Assembly: GCF_013141725.1 (NCBI RefSeq)
Contig: NZ_WHNZ01000007.1
Location: 372,001-436,000, forward strand
Direction of reading: 5' to 3'
DNA length: 64,000 nucleotides
DNA from: Paenibacillus planticolens
GTDB taxonomy: Bacteria > Bacillota > Bacilli > Paenibacillales > NBRC-103111
Part shown: positions 1 through 8,259 of the stretch, in pieces
How the letters are laid out: every line of letters starts with the position of its first letter
How positions within the stretch are numbered: the stretch's first letter is position 1
Program-made: the position numbers and the translations under genes
The notes under the pieces: generated by a model
What the model was told of the DNA's origin: nothing
Database searches by the model: none
What the model saw: only the letters and a program-made list of their open reading frames with translations

Positions 1-1326
1 GAGAGATTTTCTAGCCGCCTCGCGAGCAAGGGCAGCATGGTCTGCGTTATAGATTACGCTCTCCGGATTCGTCACGCTGTCCGATAGCGGCTGCTCGAAC
101 AGTCCATTCTCGAACTTGACTCTGAGAACTCGGGTAACGGCATCATCAATCCGTGCCATCGATACATCGCCAGAGCCTACCAATGATTTTAAGTTGTTGA
201 TGAATCCGACCCAGCCGCTGCCTGCGCCAGAGTTAGCTGTCGTATTCCCTTTGGCGGAAAGCATGAACATATCAACGCCGGCATTTACACTAGCTTTAAC
301 TTGTCTTTTATAATTGGCTGCACCACTTATATTATTGCCTTGATCATCTACTACGATTTGTTGAATAGCGTCATAATCCGACACGACAAAGCCCGTAAAG
401 CCCATTTGGCCTTTCAGAACATCTGTAATCAGATGTGTGTCAGCGTGTGATTTCAGTCCGTTAATACCGCTGTAAGTGATCATTACGTTACGAGCGCCTG
501 CATCAACCGCTTTTTTGTAGTAAGCAAGGTGCGGAGCCAAATATTCATCTTTGGCTTGATTCAGCGTTTTTCCTTCCGGTACCGGAATCGTGATGTTTCC
601 AGTATTTACACCGTTGTCCGTTAAGCCGTCTCCAATGAAATGCTTGATACTGGCGACGATTTTTTTGCCTTTCAAGAATCCGTTATCTCCGAGATCGCCT
701 TGCAGCCCTTGGACAGCAGCGACTCCGAGCTTACCTACGATTTGCGGATCTTCGCTGTAGCCTTCATACGTTCTGCCCCAGCGAATATTTTGAACGGCGG
801 AGATAACCGGAGCGAAAGTCCATTGTACGCCCGTCGCCCGCACTTCTTCCGCTGTTGCGCTTCCGATCCTTTTCACCAAATCAGCATCATTGGCTGCGCC
901 CAGCCCTACGTTATGCGGAAACATGGTCGCATTCGTCAGATTGTTGTGTCCGTGAACAGCATCGACGCCATAGATCATCGGAATGCTTAACCGAGTACCC
1001 AACGATTGATTTTGGAAATTGTCGACCATGGTTTTCCAGGCAGCTGCCGTATTTCCGGTTGGAACCGATCCGCCACCGCTTAAGATCGAACCTAAGTAGT
1101 AGGTTTTGACATCATTCGTTCCCAGGGAAGCCCGTTCTGCTTGGACCATCTGACCGATTTTTTCATCCAAATTCATTTTACCCAGCAAATCCTGCACCCG
1201 CTGCTCGATGGGCATATTCGGATTTTTGTAAATCTCCACATCAGCGGCTGACGCCACATTGGCGACATTAAAGGGTAGTAAGGACAGCATCATAACAGAA
1301 GCAAGATAGGACCTCAGTTTCTTCAT
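1..1326 (-). CDS. Secreted glycoside hydrolase family 3 protein (beta-glucosidase-like), 3' end beyond window
   Basis: This is the N-terminal 442 residues of a secreted GH3 glycosidase; the rest lies left of base 1. Read on the minus strand it begins MKKLRSYLASVMML, a signal peptide ending near ANVASAA (about residue 27). The GH3 barrel follows: VDAVHGHNN, the KHFIGDG motif and the GFVVSDYDAI motif, whose SD aspartate is the expected nucleophile. GH3 enzymes remove non-reducing-end beta-linked glucose, xylose or related sugars by a retaining mechanism. The start is supported by a GGGAGG ribosome binding site just upstream. It is monocistronic as far as can be seen, with a weak cre-like palindrome about 150 bases upstream. 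The C-terminal half (including any accessory domain, for example cohesin or dockerin) cannot be judged. The family call is solid; the substrate is unknown. Confidence 0.9.
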   Translation of the reverse strand, partial: MKKLRSYLASVMMLSLLPFNVANVASAADVEIYKNPNMPIEQRVQDLLGKMNLDEKIGQMVQAERASLGTNDVKTYYLGSILSGGGSVPTGNTAAAWKTMVDNFQNQSLGTRLSIPMIYGVDAVHGHNNLTNATMFPHNVGLGAANDADLVKRIGSATAEEVRATGVQWTFAPVISAVQNIRWGRTYEGYSEDPQIVGKLGVAAVQGLQGDLGDNGFLKGKKIVASIKHFIGDGLTDNGVNTGNITIPVPEGKTLNQAKDEYLAPHLAYYKKAVDAGARNVMITYSGINGLKSHADTHLITDVLKGQMGFTGFVVSDYDAIQQIVVDDQGNNISGAANYKRQVKASVNAGVDMFMLSAKGNTTANSGAGSGWVGFINNLKSLVGSGDVSMARIDDAVTRVLRVKFENGLFEQPLSDSVTNPESVIYNADHAALAREAARKSL

Positions 1327-1474
1327 CTTAGTTTCAAATCCTCCCAAATGTTATTGGAAAAGCGACTAAAACAGAAGCTTTTGAAAATATCATTTCAACC
1401 GGAATCGGTTATCCGTATCACCCCTCTCACGAATTTTGTGATACATTTTGTAACATTTTGGATAAAGCGAAAAA

Positions 1475-1489
1475 ATAAAGCGCTTTCGT
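1475..1489 (-). promoter_or_regulatory. Degenerate cre-like palindrome upstream of GH3 gene
   Basis: The core AAAGCGCTTT is a perfect palindrome matching the centre of the CcpA operator consensus, but the outer TG..CA positions do not match. It lies about 150 bases before the GH3 start codon. The rest of the 1327-1761 gap is AT-rich with no gene that I can support. Confidence 0.35.
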
Positions 1490-1713
1490 TGTTTATTATG
1501 TACTTATGTTGCAATAATTAACATTCGAAATCCTCTTATTTTGTATAAATATTCTACTCACTTATAACTAATTATACCTGCGAATTCAACGATAAAAATG
1601 CGCAAAATCAAAAATTCGATTGATTATATCTCCAATTCACGCTTTTTTTGCGGTTATTGTTCATTCCAGCAGTCCGTTTTGCACGTGTTGCAAAAAACAA
1701 AAATGGGGCAAAA

Positions 1714-1728
1714 GACGACATCATCGTC
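1714..1728 (-). terminator. Short stem-loop terminator for the cation transporter gene
   Basis: On the minus strand GACGA-TGATG-TCGTC is followed by TTTTG, about 35 bases past the stop of the CDF gene. The stem is only five pairs, so this is tentative. Confidence 0.4.
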
Positions 1729-1761
1729 CCTCCCCCAATACTTGTCGAATCGTACTCAAGA

Positions 1762-2637
1762 TTATACACCCGGCTCATAATGAACATGAACTTCATATAC
1801 ATTGGATAATTTTTTCAACTCATCTTCAACCCTTGTCGCAATTTCGTGGGCTTTTTGAAATTCTAAATCAGACTGAATGAGCAAAATAACGTCGATTACC
1901 GCATTACTGCCATAATTTCTAGCTCTAATTTCCTTTACATCTTCTACGCCCTCAATACTCAATACAGTATCTTTATATAATTCTATTTTTTGTTCATCAA
2001 ACCCGTCTGATAAATGATGTGAAGCTTCCCGGAAAATATCCCAAGCCGTTTTACAAATAATAAAACCTACTAGGATCGCAGTGAGCGGATCAAGCCAAGG
2101 CATATTTAATTGAGCGCCAATGATGCCAACTACGGTTCCAATACTCACCAGCGCATCCGCAATATTGTCTTTGGCGGCAGCCATGACAGCTTGGCTATTG
2201 ATTTTGAGCGCAAGCTTTTTATTGTAACGATAAACAGCATACATCACGATTGCACAAAAAACTCCCGCCCAAGCCGATATAAGATCCGGTGCTTGCTCTC
2301 TACCATGAAACATAGAAATAGCAGCCTCAACTAGTACTTGTAGACCAACTGCCATCATGATAAAAGAAGCCGCAAGCGAGGCTATTGTCTCAGACTTCCA
2401 ATGACCATAAGGATGATCTTTGTCAGCTGGTTTTTGGGCGATTTTCAATCCAACTAATACGGCAATAGAGGCCACGATATCTGTCGCATTGTTTAATCCA
2501 TCGGCTTTTAATGCTTCTGAGCCAGCTGCATAGCCAATTATTAATTTAATAGATGATAAACAAATATAGGCGATTATACTAACGATTGCGCCGCGCTCAC
2601 CCAACTTCAAATTATCAAATCTCTGCTGCTGATCCAT
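1762..2637 (-). CDS. Cation diffusion facilitator (CDF) family transporter
   Basis: This 291-residue integral membrane protein is a proton-coupled exporter of divalent metal ions (Zn, Fe, Mn or Co in characterised relatives). About six hydrophobic segments cover residues 15-200. The membrane metal-site pattern is visible: DGLNNATDI in helix 2 and AAKDNIADALVS in helix 5, plus the HPYGHWKSE loop. A soluble ferredoxin-like C-terminal domain (from about 205, ending VHVHYEPGV) is typical of the family and is thought to sense metal and support dimers. Length fits the family. The gene is alone on its strand, with a possible hairpin terminator. Metal specificity cannot be read from the sequence. Confidence 0.9.
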   Translation of the reverse strand: MDQQQRFDNLKLGERGAIVSIIAYICLSSIKLIIGYAAGSEALKADGLNNATDIVASIAVLVGLKIAQKPADKDHPYGHWKSETIASLAASFIMMAVGLQVLVEAAISMFHGREQAPDLISAWAGVFCAIVMYAVYRYNKKLALKINSQAVMAAAKDNIADALVSIGTVVGIIGAQLNMPWLDPLTAILVGFIICKTAWDIFREASHHLSDGFDEQKIELYKDTVLSIEGVEDVKEIRARNYGSNAVIDVILLIQSDLEFQKAHEIATRVEDELKKLSNVYEVHVHYEPGV

Positions 2638-2703
2638 TCTAATGCAATTCTCCTCTCAACCCCGTTTATGCTTTCTTATACTACAGCCGCTATTCATGTG
2701 GGT

Positions 2704-2958
2704 CTAGAGAAACGTTTTTTCACTTGGTTTAAATAATGAGCATGTGTAAAGACATTTGGGTCTATGAAAACTTGTTGCTCTAGGCAAAACAAAATCATCA
2801 TGACGATCCTGGCAGAAATAACTAAAAAAGCTGTCCCATAAGTAGATTCTTGAGGATTGATTTACGAAGAAGGCGAGGACGGTGATCAGGGGCTGCCGGA
2901 TCGCCAAGGCTAAAAAGCAGCAATAGAAGCAAAGAGCAAAGGAGTTAAGCAGATACAA
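2704..2958 (-). mobile_element. Possible remnant of an insertion-sequence end
   Basis: The 360-base gap between 2638 and 2997 holds no convincing gene. It contains a GCTGTCCCATAAG motif (2830-2842) that resembles terminal repeats of IS1182-type elements common in Paenibacillus, and the minus-strand reading frame through it is open but has no domain. The second end and a transposase are not seen. This is a weak, memory-based resemblance; comparison with IS ends would decide it. Confidence 0.2.
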
Positions 2959-2984
2959 TCCGCTTAACTCCTTTGCTCTTTTTT
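2934..2984. terminator. Strong stem-loop terminator
   Basis: Perfect 17-base arms (2934-2950 and 2962-2978) enclose an 11-base loop and are followed by TTTTTT on the plus strand. On the minus strand it lies just past the small membrane-protein gene at 2998-3204, so it may serve that gene; the T-run is better on the plus strand. Confidence 0.75.
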
Positions 2985-2997
2985 CTTCGCATGTGCG

Positions 2998-3204
2998 TTA
3001 TGGATTTCTAAGAAAACGGGTTCTATTGCTGTATTCTTCACCGCGTTTGAGGATGGAAGAAGGATGGGATTTCCGATCGCCAGCCACCATATTCAACATA
3101 TCGTAGCTTTTCGCGGAGAAAACATCCCAAACTCTTGAAATATACATGTCCAAAGCAATAAATGCACCAAAGATAGCTGCAATCATTAGGCAAAAAAGAA
3201 ACAT
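2998..3204 (-). CDS. Small hypothetical membrane protein (68 aa)
   Basis: No family is recognised. The protein begins MFLFCLMIAAIFGAFIALDMYIS, a single hydrophobic segment that could be a membrane anchor, followed by a charged tail rich in Arg, Lys and Ser. The start at 3204 is chosen because a good AAAGGGAGG sits nine bases before it; an in-frame ATG three codons earlier directly abuts that site and is less likely. A strong stem-loop follows the stop. A single small ORF with a good ribosome site is plausible but unproven. The gap upstream (3205-3690) holds the cre box described separately and AT-rich sequence. Confidence 0.45.
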   Translation of the reverse strand: MFLFCLMIAAIFGAFIALDMYISRVWDVFSAKSYDMLNMVAGDRKSHPSSILKRGEEYSNRTRFLRNP

Positions 3205-3532
3205 AAGAAGCATCCTCCCTTTCCTGAAATGCCGAAGTTGTTTTGGTTATTTTTAAAAAATGTAGATAAAACCGACCCAAATACGTGAAAATAATTTCAT
3301 TATATTAGGCACAAAATTTCACGCTACTAATTATTCACTTCAATAAAAAGTAAATGAAGAAATATGTCCCAAATATAGGCGGAATAAGGTTATACAAAGA
3401 TTTTCGCAAGGAAATATTAACAAAAAAAATATTTTACATCGATTAAAATATCGTTTATATTGTGGAAGTAAAGCAAATGTCAACATGTACATTTACAAAG
3501 ATTCACTTTTTCGCACTGTTGGTGGTTCGACT

Positions 3533-3546
3533 TGAAAGCGCTTTCC
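3533..3546. promoter_or_regulatory. Near-perfect cre site (CcpA operator)
   Basis: TGAAAGCGCTTTCC matches the palindromic CcpA consensus TGAAAGCGCTTTCA at 13 of 14 positions. It is about 150 bases before the start codon of the secreted nuclease at 3693, a position compatible with catabolite repression at or near the promoter. Confidence 0.75.
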
Positions 3547-3692
3547 AAAAATACAGTGTAAATTTTGTATCTTGTAAATTGCATCTAGGGGGGATTCATA
3601 GCCACTATTTATGATCCGTATTTGATTAAAGGCTGGGTTCAAAGTAAGGAATGTTTTTGTTAGACAAATTTATTAAAGGGAGAATGGGATTA

Positions 3693-5117
3693 ATGAACAA
3701 AAAAATTGCAATTTTGTTATCTGTGTGTTTTGCATTTTTCTGTGCTGCAGGAAATTTCTTCACCACGCCTGTACAAGCAGTTGCTACATCGCATGTTGTT
3801 ATTAGTGAAGTTTATGGCGGTGGCGGCAACAGCGGTGCGTCGTACAAAAATGATTTTATTGAGATCTACAATCCTACGGATTCCAGTATAAATTTGTCTG
3901 GATGGTCTGTTCAGTACGCTTCCGGTACTGGCTCGTTTACTAATATCACCAATTTATCGGGCAGCATTGGCGCTCATAAATACTTTTTAATCGCTGAAGC
4001 AAGCGGTGGTAGTGGTACTGTTAACCTGCCGACTCCTGATATTACAGGCACGATTAACTTAAGCGCAACCGCCGGAAAAGTTGCATTGGCGAAAGTGACG
4101 ACCTCGGTATCCGGATCAACGGATTCAAATGTTGTAGATTTTATTGGCTACGGTTCTGTAAATGACTCGGAAACTTCCCCAATTGGCACACTTTCCAATA
4201 CGACGAGTGCAGCACGTAAAGATCTTAACGGCGGAACAACACAAGGCCAAGGCAGCGGTTGGGACACCAACAATAATGCAAACGACCTCTACATTACAAG
4301 CAGCATAAATCCTCAAAATTCCTCAAGCAGCGCGGAGCCGCCGTTATCAGCCCCACCAAGTGATGATGATAATATGGCATTAGGCAATCCAAGCGGTGCA
4401 ACCAGCGTTATAACCAATTCCAATAATTATTTGATGATTAAAACGCAATATGCTTTTTCTTACAATAACAGCAAACACGAACCTAACTGGACCAGTTGGC
4501 ATGTGGGAGCGTCTGATCTTGGCAGTGCTCCAAGGCAAGATGATTTCCGCGCAGACACAACATTGCCGTCAGGATGGTATCAGGTTACCGCGAATGAATT
4601 TTCGGGTTCAGGATTTGACAGAGGACATATGACCCCTTCTGCCGACCGTACATCTTCTGTTGCCAACAATTCAGCAACATTCCTAATGGATAATATGATT
4701 CCGCAAGCGCCTAATAACAACGAGATTACTTGGGCTAACTTGGAAAATTACTCACGCTCTCTTGTTACGGCTGGCAACGAGTTATTTATTATATCTGGAG
4801 GTTACGGAAGCGGTGGTACTGGATCCAATGGATACAAAACTACGGTAGGAAACGGTGTTGTTGTACCATCGAAGGTATGGAAGATCGTCGTAGTATTGCC
4901 TAACGGAAATAATGACATTAGCAGAATAACAACTTCAACCAGAGTAATATCTGTTATCATGCCAAATGATCAAACGGTTAATAGTCAGCCATGGGGCTAC
5001 TACCGTGTAAGTGTAAAAGATATTGAAGCTTTGACTGGCTATGATTTCCTTTCTAACGTACCGACTAGCATCCAAAATGTCATTGAAGCCAAAGTTGATA
5101 ATGGACCTACCAGTTAA
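3693..5117 (+). CDS. Secreted DNA/RNA non-specific endonuclease with N-terminal lamin-tail domain
   Basis: This 474-residue exported nuclease has a signal peptide (MNKKIAILLSVCFAFF..., cleavage near VQAVA), a lamin-tail domain (about residues 33-160, start HVVISEVYGGGGNSG), a low-complexity Ser/Pro linker and a NUC-type nuclease domain (about 245-460). The NUC signature DRGHMTPSADR gives the catalytic histidine at H312, and the conserved NMIPQAPNNN supplies the metal-binding asparagine region. Such ββα-metal enzymes cut single- and double-stranded DNA and RNA outside the cell. Start 3693 is preferred over 3651 because AAAGGGAGA lies at proper distance from it. A cre box stands upstream and a stem-loop terminator follows. 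Probable role: scavenging of extracellular nucleic acid. Confidence 0.9.
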   Translation: MNKKIAILLSVCFAFFCAAGNFFTTPVQAVATSHVVISEVYGGGGNSGASYKNDFIEIYNPTDSSINLSGWSVQYASGTGSFTNITNLSGSIGAHKYFLIAEASGGSGTVNLPTPDITGTINLSATAGKVALAKVTTSVSGSTDSNVVDFIGYGSVNDSETSPIGTLSNTTSAARKDLNGGTTQGQGSGWDTNNNANDLYITSSINPQNSSSSAEPPLSAPPSDDDNMALGNPSGATSVITNSNNYLMIKTQYAFSYNNSKHEPNWTSWHVGASDLGSAPRQDDFRADTTLPSGWYQVTANEFSGSGFDRGHMTPSADRTSSVANNSATFLMDNMIPQAPNNNEITWANLENYSRSLVTAGNELFIISGGYGSGGTGSNGYKTTVGNGVVVPSKVWKIVVVLPNGNNDISRITTSTRVISVIMPNDQTVNSQPWGYYRVSVKDIEALTGYDFLSNVPTSIQNVIEAKVDNGPTS

Positions 5118-5167
5118 TATGAAAGTTGCCCTACTACATAGTTAAACTTTTAGATTCATAGATTGTC

Positions 5168-5208
5168 AAAAGGATCGGTGGAATAACTTCCATCGGTCCT
5201 TTTCCATT
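5168..5208 (+). terminator. Terminator of the nuclease gene
   Basis: AAAAGGATCGGTGGA pairs with TCCATCGGTCCTTTT over a six-base loop (some G-U pairs) about 50 bases after the nuclease stop and is followed by a T-rich run. Confidence 0.8.
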
Positions 5209-5209
5209 T

Positions 5210-5520
5210 TTGCATACAATAAAAATAATAGAGTCAACCCCAAAAGGTCATTGGGAACCTATCATAATCGGATGTCTGATGGAAGCAGTTCTAGTATGGG
5301 TGTACCTAAAAGGATTATCCTTTTCTAGAGGAAAAGATTTGGTCGACATCTTGCATGGAATGCTGGCGAGATGGGGTACAAGGCTGCTTCTCTTCTCTTC
5401 CCTTTCCTTCTATTTCTTATTTCTCATACAATCCTGCTCGTTCGTCACCAAATTTTCAAAATCAACATTATCGTGCTCGAACAAACGCCTTTGTGGGCAA
5501 CATCGTTGATTTATACGATT
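5210..5520 (+). pseudogene. Decayed spore germination permease (GerAB-like) fragment
   Basis: Two overlapping frames together spell the first third of an endospore germination permease. The first frame reads STPKGHWEPIIIGCLMEAVL and then YLKGLSFSRGKDLVDILHG; near 5395 the match shifts frame and continues FKINIIVLEQTPLWATS. In intact GerAB proteins these are consecutive TM1-TM3 segments with the conserved glutamate/TPLW stretch. There is no start codon with a ribosome site, no upstream gerAA and the remaining two thirds are missing. I infer a frameshifted, deleted relic. It follows directly behind the nuclease terminator. Confidence 0.6.
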
Positions 5521-5683
5521 ATTAAAGGCAAATATTCTTGGAAACGGTCAACATTTCAGACCATGGATGACCGAACAACAGCTAAAAGATTGGAAAAACA
5601 CCTGGTTTCCGCAGAGCGAACAACAAGTTAACATTAAAGTGAATGTGCGTGACAATATCGACTTCAAAGAGAAGATAAAATAG
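5508..5683 (+). pseudogene. C-terminal remnant of a Ger(x)C (GerAC-like) germination lipoprotein
   Basis: In a third frame the segment reads LLKANILGNGQHFRPW, LKDWKNTWFPQSEQ and VNIKVNVRDN before a stop at 5681. Intact Ger(x)C proteins end with the same order of elements: a helix, 'GxGxxFxR', 'WxxxFP' and 'VNVxVxxxIR'. Only the last 50 or so residues remain. It directly abuts the GerAB relic, as if one deletion had removed the middle of a gerAB-gerAC pair. Confidence 0.5.
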
Positions 5684-5690
5684 TCATCGA

Positions 5691-5712
5691 TCCCGGATGC
5701 AAATATCCGGGA
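5691..5712. other. Perfect 8-bp hairpin without T-run
   Basis: TCCCGGAT and ATCCGGGA flank a six-base loop eight bases after the GerC relic's stop. It may be the old terminator of the lost ger operon or an RNA structure upstream of the GerP genes; no T-run follows. Confidence 0.35.
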
Positions 5713-5851
5713 GCAATTCGAGACACAGATGCCCAGGCAAATGAATACACTACATCACGAAGAGTAAATGAAAGGGAGTGGGCATCGGATTTGGACGGAG
5801 ATCGGGTCCAATTCGCAGCTTTGCGTTTACACTGCCCAAAGGATGAGCTTT

Positions 5852-6070
5852 ATGCCAAACGTGTTTAACATCTTTAACATCAGGATCAACGAAGTTGCAA
5901 CTGGCGGAGTCGTCAATTTCGGTGACAACCTGCTGCGCGGAAATGCGGCAAATTCCAAAGCAGTCGGCGGCAACACAGTCATCGGGGACGCCACATCTTC
6001 CGTGAATACGGACCGAAACAGCGTTCTGGATCCGGATATCATCGATCAAGGAAACAGCAACCTCGTATAG
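5852..6070 (+). CDS. GerPA/GerPF-family spore germination protein
   Basis: This 72-residue protein shows the family pattern: N-terminal 'I..I.INEVATGGVVNFGD', a Ser/Ala-rich centre and the C-terminal DPDIIDQGNS (family proteins typically end with 'D.D.IDQ'). GerP proteins are made in the mother cell and placed in the inner spore coat, where they help germinants pass to the receptors. The start at 5852 is chosen over one at 5768 because GGATG precedes it and the family begins at this point. It is first in a tight cluster with the GerPB-like (13 bases downstream) and GerPC-like genes. Confidence 0.75.
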   Translation: MPNVFNIFNIRINEVATGGVVNFGDNLLRGNAANSKAVGGNTVIGDATSSVNTDRNSVLDPDIIDQGNSNLV

Positions 6071-6083
6071 GAGAGCGTTAGCG

Positions 6084-6266
6084 ATGAACTTTTATATTAA
6101 CCAGATTAAAATCAACTCCATCGCCAACCTGGGTTCTCTCAATATCGGCTGCAACATTTTGTCGGACAACAAGGCGACGGAGATTGCGGAAGGCGTTCAT
6201 GAGAAGACGACCCCCGTGGTTCCGGAAGAAGAGTTCATACCGCCCCCACACCCTGTAGTCCAATAA
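6084..6266 (+). CDS. GerPB-like short spore germination protein
   Basis: The 60-residue product begins MNFYINQIKINSIANLGSL, resembling the N-terminus of GerPB/GerPD ('MNFYV.Q.I.I..I...S.S..S.LQIG'), then diverges into a Pro/Glu-rich tail ending in PPPHPVVQ. A GGAGAG ribosome site sits before the start. Position between the GerPA/PF-like and GerPC-like genes is the gerP order and supports the call. The LQIG motif is altered to LNIG. GerPD is the alternative. Confidence 0.6.
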   Translation: MNFYINQIKINSIANLGSLNIGCNILSDNKATEIAEGVHEKTTPVVPEEEFIPPPHPVVQ

Positions 6267-6313
6267 GTCGGGGCTGTTAAGTTAAATCCTTGCAACCTGA
6301 AGGAGGCGGCATT

Positions 6314-6685
6314 ATGTATGATGCAAATGCTTATATGCACTCCTGGATATGTCGTTTCGAGCAAAGGATCGCCATGCTGGAGTCTAAGCAATACGAGCTG
6401 GAGGCGGAAAATCAACGCCTGAAAGATCAGCTGGATAAACAGCTCAAAGAGAAGCTGAACGATCAGACGGCCAACCAGAAGCAAACACCGCCTCCGAATA
6501 TAACGTACAAAATTCAGGAACTGCATGTAAACGAACTGAAAGGTACACTGAACATCGGTCTGACCTCCACTGCCTCCCCCGAACAATTGCACAGCATGAT
6601 CGAGAAGATGAAAACCGATCAGGGGCATACTGCTGAAAACATATTTTTTTCACAGGATACGGAAGCCCCTGACAAGCAAGTGTGA
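6314..6685 (+). CDS. GerPC-like spore germination protein
   Basis: The 123-residue protein starts MYDANAYMHSWICRFEQRI, then has a Glu/Gln/Lys-rich coiled coil (about residues 20-65, LEAENQRLKDQLDKQL) and ends with the diagnostic ELKGTLNIGL segment followed by a variable tail. GerPC of Bacillus has the same plan, though it is longer (about 200 aa), so this may be a short form. Start 6314 follows AAGGAGGCGGCATT, better than the ATG eight codons earlier. It is the last gene of the cluster; gerPD, gerPE and a second gerPF are not seen here. Confidence 0.7.
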   Translation: MYDANAYMHSWICRFEQRIAMLESKQYELEAENQRLKDQLDKQLKEKLNDQTANQKQTPPPNITYKIQELHVNELKGTLNIGLTSTASPEQLHSMIEKMKTDQGHTAENIFFSQDTEAPDKQV

Positions 6686-6790
6686 ACGTCAATTTGCCCC
6701 GACCTGACGGCAGGAGCAGATGCGCAGTTTTTGTCTATGCTAACGGACTGAGAGGACCTTATTCGATGGAATAGAAGTTCTTCGAACATG

Positions 6791-6913
6791 CAACGGACAT
6801 CAGCGCTGTTACTTGCCCACTTGGAGACTGATTTCTCCACGAAATTGGCAAATAAGTCCTCTGATGTCCGTCAGGAGAGAGATACGACGCTTTTCGCGAA
6901 TATAACGGCCGCT
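6791..6913 (+). repeat. Dispersed 123-bp intergenic repeat, copy 1
   Basis: This stretch recurs in inverted orientation at 25747-25869 with the same length and about 14 mismatches by eye. It contains the inverted arms ACGGACATCAG (6793-6803) and CTGATGTCCGT (6861-6871), an inner GGAGACTGATTTCTCC hairpin, and ends with CGCGAATATAACGGCCGCT. It has no gene and lies in the gap 6686-7047. It looks like a genome-wide repetitive element of the host. Confidence 0.8.
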
Positions 6914-7033
6914 GTGTCTGGCGTGATGAGAAATAGGACTCCTTTACCGAATCGGGGATATATTCAAAAAACACGATTTCATGAAACGGTCGGAACCCAC
7001 TATCCATTTTCACCCCATGCTTAAATGTATGGG

Positions 7034-7059
7034 TTTTATTTATTTATTTATTTATTTAT
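7034..7059. repeat. TTTA tetranucleotide tract
   Basis: About six TTTA units cover the end of the glycosyltransferase gene. Because every frame through ATAA repeats soon meets TAA, changes in copy number would alter only the last one or two residues. Confidence 0.8.
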
Positions 7060-8259
7060 GCCGGCAGCTTTCTTAAATTCGAAGATCTCATCAACGGCTT
7101 GATGATACCCACCTGATTTTTGAAGGGATTCCCTGATATTGGAAACGGCAATCTGATAAGATGAATGGCTTAACACGTGATCTACGGGATCACGCAGTTG
7201 ATTGGCGGTCAAGCTCTGCATTTGGAGTGTTAGGCCTGCTCCGAGACTGGCAACTTGCCCGGCAATGACCGGCTGATCCGCGCTTTGCGGAATTACAAGC
7301 AGCGGAACCCCGTAATAGAGACCTTCATGAACACTGTTCATGCCACCATGTGTAATAAATAATTTTGCGCATTGCAGAATATCCGTTTGTGGAACATAAT
7401 TTTTTACGATAAAGTTTTTAGGAATTTCGCCTAAATCAGCAATATGGGTTCTATTCCCCACCGACATGACAATCGTATGATCCGTGTCCCCCAATGCCTC
7501 CAAACAAAGCTTATAGAAATCAATGGCTTGGTTAAAGACTGTACCTAGTGAAATGTAAATTGGTTTTTTCCCATTCATTGCCGCCGTATAGTCAAAATTA
7601 TCTTGCGTTAATCGCGGAGTGATGGACGGACCTACAAATTTATACGTTTGGTCGAAGGCTTCCCCATAAGGTTGAAACTCCCTTGTTGTATAAACGATTG
7701 TAAGCGGTGCAGGATTACAAAACACTTCATATGGAGAAAGGATCTCCGCATCGTATTTTTCCTTCACCATTTCTGTCAGGCTTTGAAATTTATCGATTAC
7801 AGGTTTACCTATTTCAATAGGGACTGTTTCAGAAAATTGTTCCAGCATGGCATCTACCGATACTTTGGTCTGCGCAAAAGAAGTACAAGAGTTGATTGCG
7901 GGAAGCTTAAGCATTTGAGCAATCAAACGTCCACAACCAAACATGGAGTCATGGATGACGTAATCAAAATGCTCATCTTTGATCTGTTCAAGAACGCTAG
8001 GAATGACGATATCTGCCGTTAGCAAAAGACCGTTGATTCTCTGGAGCAAATAATCTCTTCCACCTGAGATAAAGGCTTTAATAAACTTTTGATCGTCAAA
8101 TGTTCGGACTGAAGCCCCCGTCTTCTCCAATCGCTCCCTAAAAGCCTCTATAGAAAAGTACACGACCTCTTCTCCACGCGAAACAAGCTCTTGCACCACT
8201 CCAATCGTTGGATTGATATGCCCCTCTGATCCGCCATTAATGAATAAAACACGTGCCAT
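7048..8259 (-). CDS. MGT-family (macrolide-type) UDP-glycosyltransferase
   Basis: This 403-residue soluble GT1/GT-B enzyme would move a sugar from a nucleotide sugar to a small hydrophobic acceptor, as macrolide glycosyltransferases and B. subtilis YjiC do. The N-terminal acceptor domain begins MARVLFINGGSEGHINPTIG, with the usual His of the catalytic dyad in GHINP. The C-terminal donor domain has PIYISLGTVFN and the nucleotide-sugar motif FITHGGMNSVHEGLYYGVPL followed by PQSADQP. AAAGGAG precedes the ATG. It stands alone. Its stop codon lies in a TTTA repeat tract. Acceptor and donor are unknown. Confidence 0.9.
   Translation of the reverse strand: MARVLFINGGSEGHINPTIGVVQELVSRGEEVVYFSIEAFRERLEKTGASVRTFDDQKFIKAFISGGRDYLLQRINGLLLTADIVIPSVLEQIKDEHFDYVIHDSMFGCGRLIAQMLKLPAINSCTSFAQTKVSVDAMLEQFSETVPIEIGKPVIDKFQSLTEMVKEKYDAEILSPYEVFCNPAPLTIVYTTREFQPYGEAFDQTYKFVGPSITPRLTQDNFDYTAAMNGKKPIYISLGTVFNQAIDFYKLCLEALGDTDHTIVMSVGNRTHIADLGEIPKNFIVKNYVPQTDILQCAKLFITHGGMNSVHEGLYYGVPLLVIPQSADQPVIAGQVASLGAGLTLQMQSLTANQLRDPVDHVLSHSSYQIAVSNIRESLQKSGGYHQAVDEIFEFKKAAGINK

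Noticed and set aside
5768..5851. Longer N-terminus for the GerPA/PF-like protein starting at 5768
   Set aside because: Residues before 5852 do not resemble the family and the nearer start has a better ribosome site.
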